The notes under the pieces are model-generated. The model saw only the letters and a list, made by a program, of their open reading frames with translations, had not been told where the DNA came from and did no database searches. A stretch of 64,000 nucleotides of DNA from Sporosarcina sp. Te-1. GTDB lineage: Bacteria; Bacillota; Bacilli; Bacillales_A; Planococcaceae. Where the stretch lies: NCBI RefSeq assembly GCF_017498505.1, contig NZ_CP071798.1:3335501-3399500 (forward strand), in the 5' to 3' direction. The translations under genes and the position numbers were made by a program. This document shows, one piece after another, positions 34,936-43,465 of this stretch; positions within the stretch are counted from its first letter, which is position 1, and each line of letters starts with the position of its first letter.

Positions 34936-35780
34936 GCCAGTTTCCTCCCTGTCACTTGTACAAAAATATCTCCGAGTGTCGGCTCATTCGAATGGATGGT
35001 CTCCACTTGATTGGATTGCATATATTCATAAAGCTGCTGGGCGCCTTCAGCGCCTGCTGGAAGAATAACTTTTTCTTCGCTTTTCAACTCGACAGTAATC
35101 GTCGAATCTGAATATTTCTTCTTTAACTTATCTGGCGTATCCAGTAATTGAATCCGTCCTTTGTTTAAGAAAGCGATTCGATCACAAAGTGTCTCTGCTT
35201 CTTGCATATCATGGGTCGTTAGGAATATTGTCGTTCCTTTTTTATTCAGGGACCGCAATCCTTCGTAGATATGAAGCGTGTTTACAGGGTCAAGAGCTGA
35301 CGTTGGTTCGTCTAGGAACAACAGCTCCGGTTCATGTAACAGGGCACGGGCCAAGGTGACTCGCTGCGTCATCCCTTTTGATAAAGTAGAGATTCGTTTT
35401 TTCTGATCCTCCTGCAAATTGACAGCAGATAAGACTTCATTAATTTTTGCATAGGGTACATCGTACAGATCACAATATAGTTTTAAATTATCATAAATAG
35501 AAAGTCTGCCGTACAGACCGCTATTATCTGTTAACACACCAAACCGTTTCCGATAAGAAGGTTGTTTCAACTTTTCAACGGATTCACCGAATACAAGTGC
35601 TTTTCCACTTGTTGGCAACATTTGACCCGTCAATATTTTAATTGTCGTTGTTTTCCCTGAGCCGCTGGGACCGAGAAACCCGAAAATTTCTCCTTTTTTT
35701 ACTTGGAAATCAACACTTTCGATTGCCGTTTGATTAGCGAAGATTTTCTCGAGGTTTTTCACTTCGATAATGTTTTCCAT
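34932..35780 (-). CDS. ABC transporter ATP-binding protein
   Basis: Complete ATPase: Walker A GPSGSGKTTT, signature TLSKGMTQR (LSGGQ variant), Walker B LLFLDEPTSALD and H-loop TTHDMQEAE, plus a C-terminal about 70-residue extension (EEKVILPAGAEG...). ATG 35780 lies 6 bp after AGGAGG; the ATG at 35786 abuts that site. First gene of the operon ATPase-permease-peptide-M50. Confidence 0.93.
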   Translation of the reverse strand: MENIIEVKNLEKIFANQTAIESVDFQVKKGEIFGFLGPSGSGKTTTIKILTGQMLPTSGKALVFGESVEKLKQPSYRKRFGVLTDNSGLYGRLSIYDNLKLYCDLYDVPYAKINEVLSAVNLQEDQKKRISTLSKGMTQRVTLARALLHEPELLFLDEPTSALDPVNTLHIYEGLRSLNKKGTTIFLTTHDMQEAETLCDRIAFLNKGRIQLLDTPDKLKKKYSDSTITVELKSEEKVILPAGAEGAQQLYEYMQSNQVETIHSNEPTLGDIFVQVTGRKLA

Positions 35781-36011
35781 GTTCATCCTCCTGGGAGCAA
35801 GTATTCATTTCGTATTTGCATCCTCAGATTACTAGGAAATGAAGAAGCGAGCAGTATATTTCCGATGAAAAGAGCATCCGGCCTACTCAATGGAGCAATA
35901 GAACCGTGAGTGGAGATGCAATTTCGCTGTTGCTAAGTAACAAACACTATTAAACTTCCGGTTTAAATGACTGCTATAGACAGAACACGGCACGAAATGG
36001 CTGGACAAGCG

Positions 36012-36050
36012 AAAAAAGCCGAAATATTTCCGGGGAAATAATCGGTTTTT
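36012..36050 (-). terminator. Terminator after the LytTR gene, possibly bidirectional
   Basis: CCGATTATTTCC and GGAAATATTTCGG form the stem on the minus strand, followed by CTTTTTT; the opposite flank is also T-rich. It separates the regulator from the ABC operon. The rest of 35787-36011 has no gene and probably holds the operon promoter. Confidence 0.7.
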
Positions 36051-36055
36051 CTACA

Positions 36056-37075
36056 TTACTTAAGCCCAAGCATCTCTTTTAACTCGACCATTTTCGATTT
36101 GGATAAAGGGACTGTCGATTTGGGGAGATCCTCCAATACAAGACTGTAACTATTTCTAGTCCATGTGACGACTTCCCGGACTTTTTGCAAATTAACGATA
36201 TAGGAGCGGTGACATCGGAAGAAACCAAACGGCAATAAACGCTCTTCCAACTCTGTTAACGTGAAGATACAAGGGAAGGATTCTCCCTTAATATGTAAAA
36301 AGGTTTGCCCTTCATTACTTTCAATATAATCAATCTCGGGTGGGTTAAATAGGACAATTTTTTCATTCACCTTTGTTGGGATTTTTTCAAAACGGACAGG
36401 CTGCGTACTCTCAACCATGCCGATTGGGTCAGATTTTTCGTCTATCTCATCCTCATCCGTTTTCAACTGAATGGACTGTAACCCGTTATCATCTAATTGA
36501 AAGACGGTATCCGCCGAAGTCACCGCACTTTCCAAATTTCCGGTTAAGATGAAAATCACTTTTCCAGCTGCGCGAAGATGCTGGAGTATGGACTGATAAA
36601 TTCGTTTTGATTCCAAATCCATATTTTGGTCGGGTTCCTCTAATACAAATATGGGAGGATTTTGGATGAGTAAACAAGCAAATTGCACTCGTTTTTGTTC
36701 AGAAAACGATAGCTGTTTGATCTTGACTGCACGTTTCGCATTTAGTTGCACCATGCGCAACATATCATCAACAGATACCTCAGAGGTGTATAGATTTTTT
36801 GTGAAGCGCAACATTTCTATAACAGAAAGACGTTCATACAGGCCGTGATGTAAAAAGAGGAATCCGGCGCAGTTTGTTTGTTTAAAACTCTCGTCCAAAC
36901 GAATTTCCCCATGGGAAAGAGAGGTTTTGCCCAACAACAGGTGAATCAGTTGCTCGCGTACATTGACGCTGGAATACACAGCGACCACTTGTCCTTTGTT
37001 GACAGTTAAATTAAATGAAGGGAATATCAAGGAATCAAGAATGCGTTTTTCTGCATTTACAAACTCAAGTGTCAT
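36056..37075 (-). CDS. LytTR regulator with an N-terminal degenerate ABC domain
   Basis: Two-part protein of 339 aa. Residues 1-200 follow the ABC ATPase fold, but Walker A is destroyed (VVAVYSSVNVREQLIHLLLG, no GxxGxGKS) and the signature is LSFSEQ; Walker B (IFVLEEPD) remains. Residues about 235-335 are a LytTR DNA-binding domain (IDYIESNEGQTFLHIKG, then FRCHRSYIVNLQKVREV). It probably senses the nearby ABC transporter or its substrate and controls that operon. ATG 37075 follows GAGG. No receiver domain is present. Confidence 0.82.
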   Translation of the reverse strand: MTLEFVNAEKRILDSLIFPSFNLTVNKGQVVAVYSSVNVREQLIHLLLGKTSLSHGEIRLDESFKQTNCAGFLFLHHGLYERLSVIEMLRFTKNLYTSEVSVDDMLRMVQLNAKRAVKIKQLSFSEQKRVQFACLLIQNPPIFVLEEPDQNMDLESKRIYQSILQHLRAAGKVIFILTGNLESAVTSADTVFQLDDNGLQSIQLKTDEDEIDEKSDPIGMVESTQPVRFEKIPTKVNEKIVLFNPPEIDYIESNEGQTFLHIKGESFPCIFTLTELEERLLPFGFFRCHRSYIVNLQKVREVVTWTRNSYSLVLEDLPKSTVPLSKSKMVELKEMLGLK

Positions 37076-37285
37076 CAATGTGCCTCATTTCATTTCATTC
37101 TCATATAAAGAGTATACCAGTAATTCTGATAGACTCGAATAGTTGAAGAGAACATTTTGAATGGGAAATGGACAGGTTGGAACGTGAGAAATTTAGATTG
37201 GAAACATTTCATAGGACCAAAACGTTCCTATAATATAGAACATCATAAAAATGCCAATTCAGTATTTGCAGGGAGATATGACGAA

Positions 37286-38056
37286 ATGGATGAACTTACA
37301 AAACAATACATGGGCGGTTTACGCGAAATAGGCAATGAATTAAAGCGTTTCTCGATGGTATATAAATTTGCATTGGATGAGATGAATACAAAAATCAATA
37401 TATTGAAGGAAGAATTCCTTCATATTCATGACTATAATCCAATTGAACATTGCAGTTCCCGTTTAAAATCGCCAGAGAGTATTTTGAAAAAAGTGCACCG
37501 AAAAAGGGTCGGTTTTTCGTTGGAGGCCATTAAAGACAATATTAAGGATATTGCAGGAATCCGGATTACCTGTCCCTTTGTTTCCGATGTCTTCAAGATC
37601 GGTGAAATGATTGGTAACCAGAAAGACGTGGAAATGATAGAGGTCAAGGATTATATTACTAATCCCAAGCCGAACGGGTACCAAAGTCTTCATCTTATCG
37701 TGAAAATTCCCGTGTTCATGTCGGACCGGGTCGAAGATGTGTTTGTGGAACTGCAAATCCGTACAATTGCCATGGACTTCTGGGCCAGCTTGGAACACCG
37801 GATCTTCTATAAGTATGACAAGGAGATCCCAGAGCGGATCAAGCAAGATTTGAAGGAAGCGGCGCTCGCTGCTTCGGCTTTAGACGCCAAGATGGAGAAT
37901 ATTAACAAGGAAGTCGTCATGATCAAAAAAAGTAACAAGGAAGAGGACATGGCGATTTTCGAGAATACGTTGAATGTCCCGCAGCCGATTATTGAATTGC
38001 TGTTCAAAGATGTCTTCGAGTCCTCGCTCAATGAACTGGCGATTTCAAACAAATGA
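37286..38056 (+). CDS. Small alarmone synthetase (GTP pyrophosphokinase family)
   Basis: RelA/SpoT-type synthetase domain without hydrolase or ACT domains: SILKKVHRKRVGF, then DIAGIRITCPFVSDVFKI, NPKPNGYQSLHLIV and VELQIRTIAMDFWASLEH. It should make (p)ppGpp or pGpp from GTP/GDP and ATP. At 256 aa it is longer than RelP/RelQ because of a helical C-terminal extension (about 200-256). ATG 37286 follows AGGGAGA. The frame open upstream lacks a ribosome site. Its own terminator follows. Confidence 0.9.
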   Translation: MDELTKQYMGGLREIGNELKRFSMVYKFALDEMNTKINILKEEFLHIHDYNPIEHCSSRLKSPESILKKVHRKRVGFSLEAIKDNIKDIAGIRITCPFVSDVFKIGEMIGNQKDVEMIEVKDYITNPKPNGYQSLHLIVKIPVFMSDRVEDVFVELQIRTIAMDFWASLEHRIFYKYDKEIPERIKQDLKEAALAASALDAKMENINKEVVMIKKSNKEEDMAIFENTLNVPQPIIELLFKDVFESSLNELAISNK

Positions 38057-38057
38057 G

Positions 38058-38096
38058 AAAAGGGTTGGAATCTAATCGATTCCAACCCTTTTTTTG
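38058..38096 (+). terminator. Intrinsic terminator after the alarmone synthetase gene
   Basis: AAGGGTTGGAATC and GATTCCAACCCTT form a 13-bp stem followed by TTTTT. Confidence 0.9.
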
Positions 38097-38154
38097 AACA
38101 CATACGTCAAAAAACAAGGATAATCGCCAAATGACAGCAAATCTGCATGCTTAT

Positions 38155-38350
38155 GCGCCAAAAAAAGCCTTGGTGCGCCAAATCATCATGCATTCGTGCC
38201 AAAAAAAGCAATGGAGCGCCAAATCGGTATGCTTATGTGCCAAAATAAGCCTTGGAGTGCCAAATCATCATGCATTCGTGCCAAAATAAAGCATTGGACC
38301 GCCAAATCAACATCCGCCCGCGCCAAAATGAGCAATAAAAAGCGCCAATT
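38155..38350. repeat. Array B: GCGCCAAA word every 20-22 bp
   Basis: The word (G/C)(C/T)GCCAAA starts at 38155, 38175, 38196, 38216, 38237, 38257, 38278, 38299, 38320 and 38342, a spacing of 20-22 bp. Two weaker copies precede it (38124, 38135). Spacers alternate between two types, AAAAGCCTTGG-like and TCATCATGCATTC-like, so a two-unit block has amplified. It fills the gap between two converging transcription units. Non-integral codon spacing argues against coding. Confidence 0.85.
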
Positions 38351-38392
38351 CCTTACTCCTCCCCGTCAAAAAAAACGCACTGATTGTACCTA

Positions 38393-39127
38393 CTAAATTT
38401 CTTTTCTCTTAAAATAGAACAATCCTGCCAAGAAAAAGACAACGAAGCTTCCAATAATGACGATAAACAATGTTGTCGCCGATGTATGTAGAGCACCAAA
38501 GCTTTCACTTGAATCGGGTATCATTAATAGGAAAGGCTGTGCCCATGGATAATAGGGTCCGAATCGTTCGGAATTGACGATCAGCATATTGGGAATCGTA
38601 AAAATAACATTGATGGCTAATGGTGCGGCAAAACTTGACCATGCAACAGAAACAAATAGTTGCAACGCGAGTAATGGCATGCATGCCAGCCATCCGCCTG
38701 CGATACTTGAACCGATTACATCCCACGGAATGTCCCCAGGGAATCCTTTTATCCAGCCAATTACCAGCAAAGCAGCGACGAACAGCAGCTGGGTCAGGCC
38801 AATCAACGTGGCGACCAACAGCATTTTCACGATATAGATGTTTCCACGGTGGACAGGCATTGTTAAGAGCTGCTTCCAGCCACCGCCCGCATGTTCATAC
38901 CGGCAGACAAAACTGGCAAACACACCGGTCAAGAGGGGAAGGAAAAGAATCGCATGGCCAACAGACATCATGCCAAGTGACGTTATCCATTGCATCCCTT
39001 CGTATTGCGGCACTTCATTAAACTCCAATAGGCCGATAAAAAAGGAAAGCAGCGGACTGACAAAGATTAGAAGCCAGATTGATGATTTTCGAAGTTTATA
39101 AAACTCGGATTTAAATAAGGCCGCCAT
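38393..39127 (-). CDS. ABC-2-type permease (lantibiotic-immunity/BcrB-like)
   Basis: Six-helix membrane protein of 244 aa beginning MAALFKSEFYKLRKSSIW, the usual start of the ABC-2 subfamily that protects against peptide antibiotics. RYEHAGGGWKQLLTMPV is a recognisable family segment also present in its neighbour. Last gene of the ATPase-permease-permease set; adjoins 39128 without a gap. Confidence 0.88.
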   Translation of the reverse strand: MAALFKSEFYKLRKSSIWLLIFVSPLLSFFIGLLEFNEVPQYEGMQWITSLGMMSVGHAILFLPLLTGVFASFVCRYEHAGGGWKQLLTMPVHRGNIYIVKMLLVATLIGLTQLLFVAALLVIGWIKGFPGDIPWDVIGSSIAGGWLACMPLLALQLFVSVAWSSFAAPLAINVIFTIPNMLIVNSERFGPYYPWAQPFLLMIPDSSESFGALHTSATTLFIVIIGSFVVFFLAGLFYFKRKEI

Positions 39128-39838
39128 TCATTTCACATCCCTTCGTGAAAAATCAATTAGACTGAGCGAATAAAGGCCGAGTCCAGTGACAATGCCGAAT
39201 AGAACAGAGTAAACCGGTTCATCCCATTCATTAACGAGCCACGGCCATTTCAATGGCATCCAGTCGGGGAAACCCGTCGCATACAAAGAGACGATCGTTC
39301 CCAAAATGCCGGTCGTCAGTGGGATCGCCTGGTTTTTCATCGAGATGGCGAGCCAGGTTTGCAACGCTAAAAAAGGCATAGCGGCCAGGAATGGAAAGAA
39401 GCACATTTTCATTAAATAGAGCAATGGAATATCTGTCCCGTACCTGAGGCAAATCCCTAAAACGATCGTACCGAAGAACAGAAATAGGCAGGACATGAAC
39501 AGAAGAATGAATGACAGCAATGCTTTTCCTGCGAAAATTTTCATCTTGGAAACAGGCAGGGCCACGAGCTGCTTCCAGGCATTCGTCTGGTGCTCTATGT
39601 TTGCAATCATAGACGTGAGAATCGTCAGGCCAATCAGAATGGTCGGCACAGAAAGCATCGTCACCTCTCCGATCAACCCTCCCCATAGATCCTCCTTATA
39701 CTGGCTGGTCAGCCAATCATAACGGAGACCAAAGTTGGCAGCCTGGAGACCAATGACACCGAGTGGACCGAGTATGATTAGGAAGAGAATGAGCTTCCGT
39801 TTGATTTTAATAAATTCTGACAGCATTACTCGTATCAT
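39128..39838 (-). CDS. ABC-2-type permease (paralogue)
   Basis: A 236-aa homologue of the next gene, with the matching segment IEHQTNAWKQLVALPVSKM and six hydrophobic helices. The two permeases probably form a heterodimer with one ATPase, as in NisEFG/LanEFG-type immunity exporters. It overlaps the ATPase gene by 4 bp. Confidence 0.88.
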   Translation of the reverse strand: MIRVMLSEFIKIKRKLILFLIILGPLGVIGLQAANFGLRYDWLTSQYKEDLWGGLIGEVTMLSVPTILIGLTILTSMIANIEHQTNAWKQLVALPVSKMKIFAGKALLSFILLFMSCLFLFFGTIVLGICLRYGTDIPLLYLMKMCFFPFLAAMPFLALQTWLAISMKNQAIPLTTGILGTIVSLYATGFPDWMPLKWPWLVNEWDEPVYSVLFGIVTGLGLYSLSLIDFSRRDVK

Positions 39839-40752
39839 AGAAGACCGCCCTCCTTGCCAGTCAGCTCAAGGAAGATTTCCTCCAATGATTTCTTCTGTTC
39901 TTCCACCCGATAAATGGAGAAGTCATGCTCTACAAGGGACTTCACAATGGCAGCAACATGATCGTCTGTCCCGCGATCGATATAAATATTGTTTTGGACC
40001 AAGTCGGTCGTGAAACCGTTTGATAACAACGTTTTCCATGCAGCTTCCACGTCGTTCACCGTCAATTTAATACTGCTCGATGCTTGTTCCCGGAGCTTCT
40101 GGATGGAGTCTTGAAAAATAATACGTCCTTTCGTAATAATGCCGACTTGGGTCGCCATCTGATCGATTTCCGACAACAAATGACTGGACACAACGATTGT
40201 GATACCGTGTTCCTTCGGCATGCTCTTAATCAGCTCACGCATTTCTAGGATGCCGGACGGATCCAGACCGTTTGTTGGTTCATCCAATATAAGCAGTTCC
40301 GGGTTGCCGAGCAGGGCAGTTGCGATTCCGAGGCGTTGCTTCATTCCCAAGGAAAAGCCTTTGACCGGCCGCTTGGCATCTTTTGTCAGCCGGACGATGG
40401 AAAGGACCTCATCAATTCGTGATTTGGGAACGTCCAGCAACACACGGACAGCTTCCAAATTTTCACGGGCTGTTAAATGTCCATAATAGGAAGGGTATTC
40501 AACGAGGGAGCCGACTTTCCGAAGGATAGCCAGTTTTTCCTTCCGAATATCTTTCCCAAACATATGAATCGATCCCTTTGAGGGGCGGGCCAGTCCCAAC
40601 AGCATGCGGATGGTTGTCGTTTTTCCTGCGCCATTTGGTCCTAAAAACCCGTAGATTTCTCCTTTTTTCACCTTCATGTCAACGTGGTTCACAACACGCG
40701 TTGCTCCAAACTTTTTCGTTAGGTTTTTCGTTTCAATAATTAATTCGCTCAT
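39835..40752 (-). CDS. ABC transporter ATP-binding protein (BcrA/LanF-like)
   Basis: Walker A GPNGAGKTTTI, signature FSLGMKQRLGIA (variant), Walker B LLILDEPTNGLD and H-loop VVSSHLLSEID. The 305-aa length and C-terminal tail suit the BcrA/lantibiotic-immunity group. ATG 40752 follows GAGGTGAT. A terminator lies upstream (40823-40863), so the exporter probably has its own promoter in 40753-40822, perhaps bound by the response regulator at 42582. Confidence 0.92.
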   Translation of the reverse strand: MSELIIETKNLTKKFGATRVVNHVDMKVKKGEIYGFLGPNGAGKTTTIRMLLGLARPSKGSIHMFGKDIRKEKLAILRKVGSLVEYPSYYGHLTARENLEAVRVLLDVPKSRIDEVLSIVRLTKDAKRPVKGFSLGMKQRLGIATALLGNPELLILDEPTNGLDPSGILEMRELIKSMPKEHGITIVVSSHLLSEIDQMATQVGIITKGRIIFQDSIQKLREQASSSIKLTVNDVEAAWKTLLSNGFTTDLVQNNIYIDRGTDDHVAAIVKSLVEHDFSIYRVEEQKKSLEEIFLELTGKEGGLL

Positions 40753-40822
40753 GTTTATCACCTCAATCATAAGCTTACCGGGGGGAGGTTAAATCAAAGA
40801 GGCATGGAAGTTTAAATTTCGT

Positions 40823-40863
40823 TTAAAAATAAAACCGGCTACACTTGGGTAAAGTGTAGCCGG
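40823..40863 (-). terminator. Terminator after the two-component operon
   Basis: On the minus strand CCGGCTACACTT-TACCC-AAGTGTAGCCGG is followed by TTTTATTTTT. It separates the DUF6176 gene from the ABC exporter genes. Confidence 0.88.
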
Positions 40864-40877
40864 CGTATAGATCTTGT

Positions 40878-41225
40878 TTATTCCTCCATGCAGCTTCGGA
40901 TCTTCTTTGGTATCATGACCACTTCGGTTGTCAGATCTTTTGACCCGAAGGAGGCATCGATGCATTCATCCCAATAGGCGAGGTGTTGTTTATCAATCCA
41001 ATGCTCCGATTCCTCCACGTCTTGACCGTCCTCTCCTCGAACGGAATACCAATACAAGTATTCTTCCCCGCTCAACGTCTCCCGGAAAATGGTTTCTACG
41101 TACATCTTTTCTCCTTCCAAGGTAATGAGAACCTCATCCATATTGTTATTAAGAAACGCCAGCCATTCATCGACGCGTTCTGTTTTTCCTTTTTTTACTC
41201 GGTATCTCGTTAATTCAATATTCAT
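40878..41225 (-). CDS. DUF6176-family protein
   Basis: A 115-aa acidic protein starting MNIELTRYRVKKGKTERVDE and ending KIRSCMEE; this matches the DUF6176 family as I remember it, whose function is unknown. It is cytosolic with no membrane segment. The ATG overlaps the kinase gene by 11 bp with AAAGGAGC upstream, so it belongs to the response regulator-kinase operon. Paired expression suggests an accessory role in that signalling. Confidence 0.75.
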   Translation of the reverse strand: MNIELTRYRVKKGKTERVDEWLAFLNNNMDEVLITLEGEKMYVETIFRETLSGEEYLYWYSVRGEDGQDVEESEHWIDKQHLAYWDECIDASFGSKDLTTEVVMIPKKIRSCMEE

Positions 41226-42585
41226 TATAAGTGCTCCTTTGTTTTTGTCTGATTGTCATTTGCGTGCCGCGGGTGTTGGTCTGGATGTCCCATTCCAATT
41301 TCATTTCCTTCATCATCAAGGAAACGATGGAAAGCCCGATGCCGACTCCTTGAGAGGGCGATTTGGATTTCATTCCGGGACCGTGGTCTTCGATCATAAG
41401 TGTTTCGTCTTGAATTCGAACAGCGATGAATCGTCCATCTGCCGCGTGCCGGTGAATATTTTGAAGAAGGTTGTCGAGAATCCGGCTGAACCATTGAGGA
41501 TCTGCCTGCCAAATAATTTGTCGATCGGGAATATCCAATTCCATTGTAAACTGAAGATCTTCGAAAATCGGATACCATGTGGCGAATGAAGTGCGGACGA
41601 GCCGGACGATATCAATCTGTTCAGGACGGAACGGATACTTGCCTGTCGTCAAAAGCGTATAGGATACGAGATTGTCAATGAGTCCGTCCGTATATCTGAT
41701 TTTTTCATCGAGCAGCTTCACCGATTCCATTCCTTTTTCACTCAAGTGTTCCTGTTGCAGCCGGTAGGCGTGACCGCGGATGGTCGTCAGCGGTGTCCGC
41801 AAGTCATGCGATAAATTGGCAATCAATTCTTTGCGCAATTCCTCTTCCTCGAGTTGGCGAAGCCGGCCTTCCTCTACTTCTTGAACCATCCGATTGAATG
41901 ACTGTTCCAGCCGTCCGATTTCATCCTCCCGCGAGACGGCCACGGGGGAAGGTATCCCGCTTTGATCCGGAATGGCCATGGCTTCTTGTAAATGAAGAAG
42001 CCGTTTTCGTATACGGTAGAAAAATAGAGTGGAAATTAAAATAAAGATGGCAAAAACGGCTGCCAACGCGACTGGAAAAAGGAAATTGTATTGTTCTCTC
42101 AATTTATCACTCGGACTTTCCATATCGGACCGAGGCAATTGGAACACAACAAAACCATTTTTTCCTTCCGCTCCAAGAAATGCGACTGTCGTGAATGGGT
42201 CGGCTGTCAGTCCCCTATGATCTTTCATGAATTGAATGGCATCTGTTGGACTCCATTGTTTTCTTACAGGAAGGTTCTCGGGGAAAGTCACGCGTGTCAT
42301 CCCTTTTTGATCTACCCAATACAGGTCGGCGTCAGTATACACCTCTTTTAGTTGACGGAACTTTTCCCGGATGTCTTCTTCTGTTGCTTGTTCAAGGCTT
42401 GTCGCCGTGCGGTGCCACATTTGTTCCAGATCAGTTCCGTTATATAAGCGGTCCTCGGAATTATCTTCATAAAGCGTGTTGTAAAATACAATGGACAACC
42501 CCGTAACAGAGATGGGCAAGATCATCGTCGCGAATAAGATAATTAGGATGTACTGGGCTAGCAGGGAACGTCTCAACCGTTTCAT
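41215..42585 (-). CDS. Membrane sensor histidine kinase
   Basis: 456 aa with a TM helix (about 9-32), an extracellular sensor domain (about 33-170), a second TM helix (about 173-195), a HAMP-like linker, a HisKA domain with ANLSHDLRTPLTTIRGH (phospho-His) and an HATPase domain (NLLQNIHRHA, then DHGPGM and GIGLSIVSLMM). Its gene overlaps that of the regulator by 4 bp. Stimulus unknown; the linked exporter suggests a cell-envelope-active compound. Confidence 0.92.
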   Translation of the reverse strand: MKRLRRSLLAQYILIILFATMILPISVTGLSIVFYNTLYEDNSEDRLYNGTDLEQMWHRTATSLEQATEEDIREKFRQLKEVYTDADLYWVDQKGMTRVTFPENLPVRKQWSPTDAIQFMKDHRGLTADPFTTVAFLGAEGKNGFVVFQLPRSDMESPSDKLREQYNFLFPVALAAVFAIFILISTLFFYRIRKRLLHLQEAMAIPDQSGIPSPVAVSREDEIGRLEQSFNRMVQEVEEGRLRQLEEEELRKELIANLSHDLRTPLTTIRGHAYRLQQEHLSEKGMESVKLLDEKIRYTDGLIDNLVSYTLLTTGKYPFRPEQIDIVRLVRTSFATWYPIFEDLQFTMELDIPDRQIIWQADPQWFSRILDNLLQNIHRHAADGRFIAVRIQDETLMIEDHGPGMKSKSPSQGVGIGLSIVSLMMKEMKLEWDIQTNTRGTQMTIRQKQRSTYNEY

Positions 42586-43250
42586 TGCTTCACCCGATAC
42601 CCGATGCCGCGGATCGTTTCAATGATCTTCGGCTTGCTCGGATCTTTTTCAACTTTCTCCCGCAAATAGCGGATATGGACTTGGAGCGTTTTATCCCCCT
42701 CCAGGTAGGGCTCCTGCCAAATGCCCTCATAAAGCTGTTCCTTCGTCAAAATCTGATTTGGATGGCGTAACAGATAAGTGAAAATTTGATGTTGCTTGGC
42801 AGTCAATAAAATTTCCTCACCCGCCATGGTCATAATTCGATTCTCCTTTAAATTGATGCGCAAATGATCCAAAGTGATTTCCTCAGCCACATCCCGTCCG
42901 GCTCTCCGCAATAACACATCAATCCGTGCCGCCAGCTCATCCGGATGGAACGGCTTGGTCAAATAATCATCTGCGAATTGAAGGCCGGCCAATTTGTCAT
43001 CAACAGCTGTACGCGCGGACAACAATAAAATCGGGATATCACCTTGCTTCCGCTTTAACCGCTGGCCAATGGTGAAGCCATCCAGGCCCGGCAGCATGAC
43101 ATCTAAAACGACAAGATCTGCCTCTGCCAAAGCTTCGTCCGCCCCTTCCCCCGACAACAGCCAGCGCACGGAAAATCCGCGTGCTTCCAAATCATCTTTT
43201 ACAAATCTTCCAATCTCCCGGTCGTCCTCAATATATAAAATGGTTCTCAT
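42582..43250 (-). CDS. OmpR-family response regulator
   Basis: 222 aa with a receiver domain (phospho-acceptor Asp in VVLDVMLPGLDG, Lys in YLTKPF) and a winged-helix output domain (LTAKQHQIFTYLLRHPNQIL, then LQVHIRYLREKVEKDP). First gene of the regulator-kinase-DUF6176 operon. It probably activates the three-gene ABC exporter downstream. Confidence 0.93.
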   Translation of the reverse strand: MRTILYIEDDREIGRFVKDDLEARGFSVRWLLSGEGADEALAEADLVVLDVMLPGLDGFTIGQRLKRKQGDIPILLLSARTAVDDKLAGLQFADDYLTKPFHPDELAARIDVLLRRAGRDVAEEITLDHLRINLKENRIMTMAGEEILLTAKQHQIFTYLLRHPNQILTKEQLYEGIWQEPYLEGDKTLQVHIRYLREKVEKDPSKPKIIETIRGIGYRVKQ

Positions 43251-43363
43251 GACGTTCCCCTCGCAATCTTCTATAGCTCTATCCTAGCCGATTAATTCCC
43301 AAAATGTAAATCATGAAAAGGAAGAGTTGGAAGGATAAAGACGATAGGAGGCTGATTTTTAGC

Positions 43364-43465
43364 ATGAAACAAAACGCAAGAAAGTCAAAAGGCAAAAGGA
43401 AAGGGACAGGAATCGAATTGACCAGGTGCTGGAAGAAAGAAATGAAAACGAGCGGTTATCAATGA
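43364..43465 (+). CDS. Possible 33-aa basic peptide
   Basis: ORF MKQNARKSKGKRKG... ending KTSGYQ, with AGGAGG 11 bp upstream of the ATG. Very basic. The last codons run into the first word of array C, so the 3' end may have been replaced by the repeat. It may be spurious. Confidence 0.25.
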   Translation: MKQNARKSKGKRKGTGIELTRCWKKEMKTSGYQ

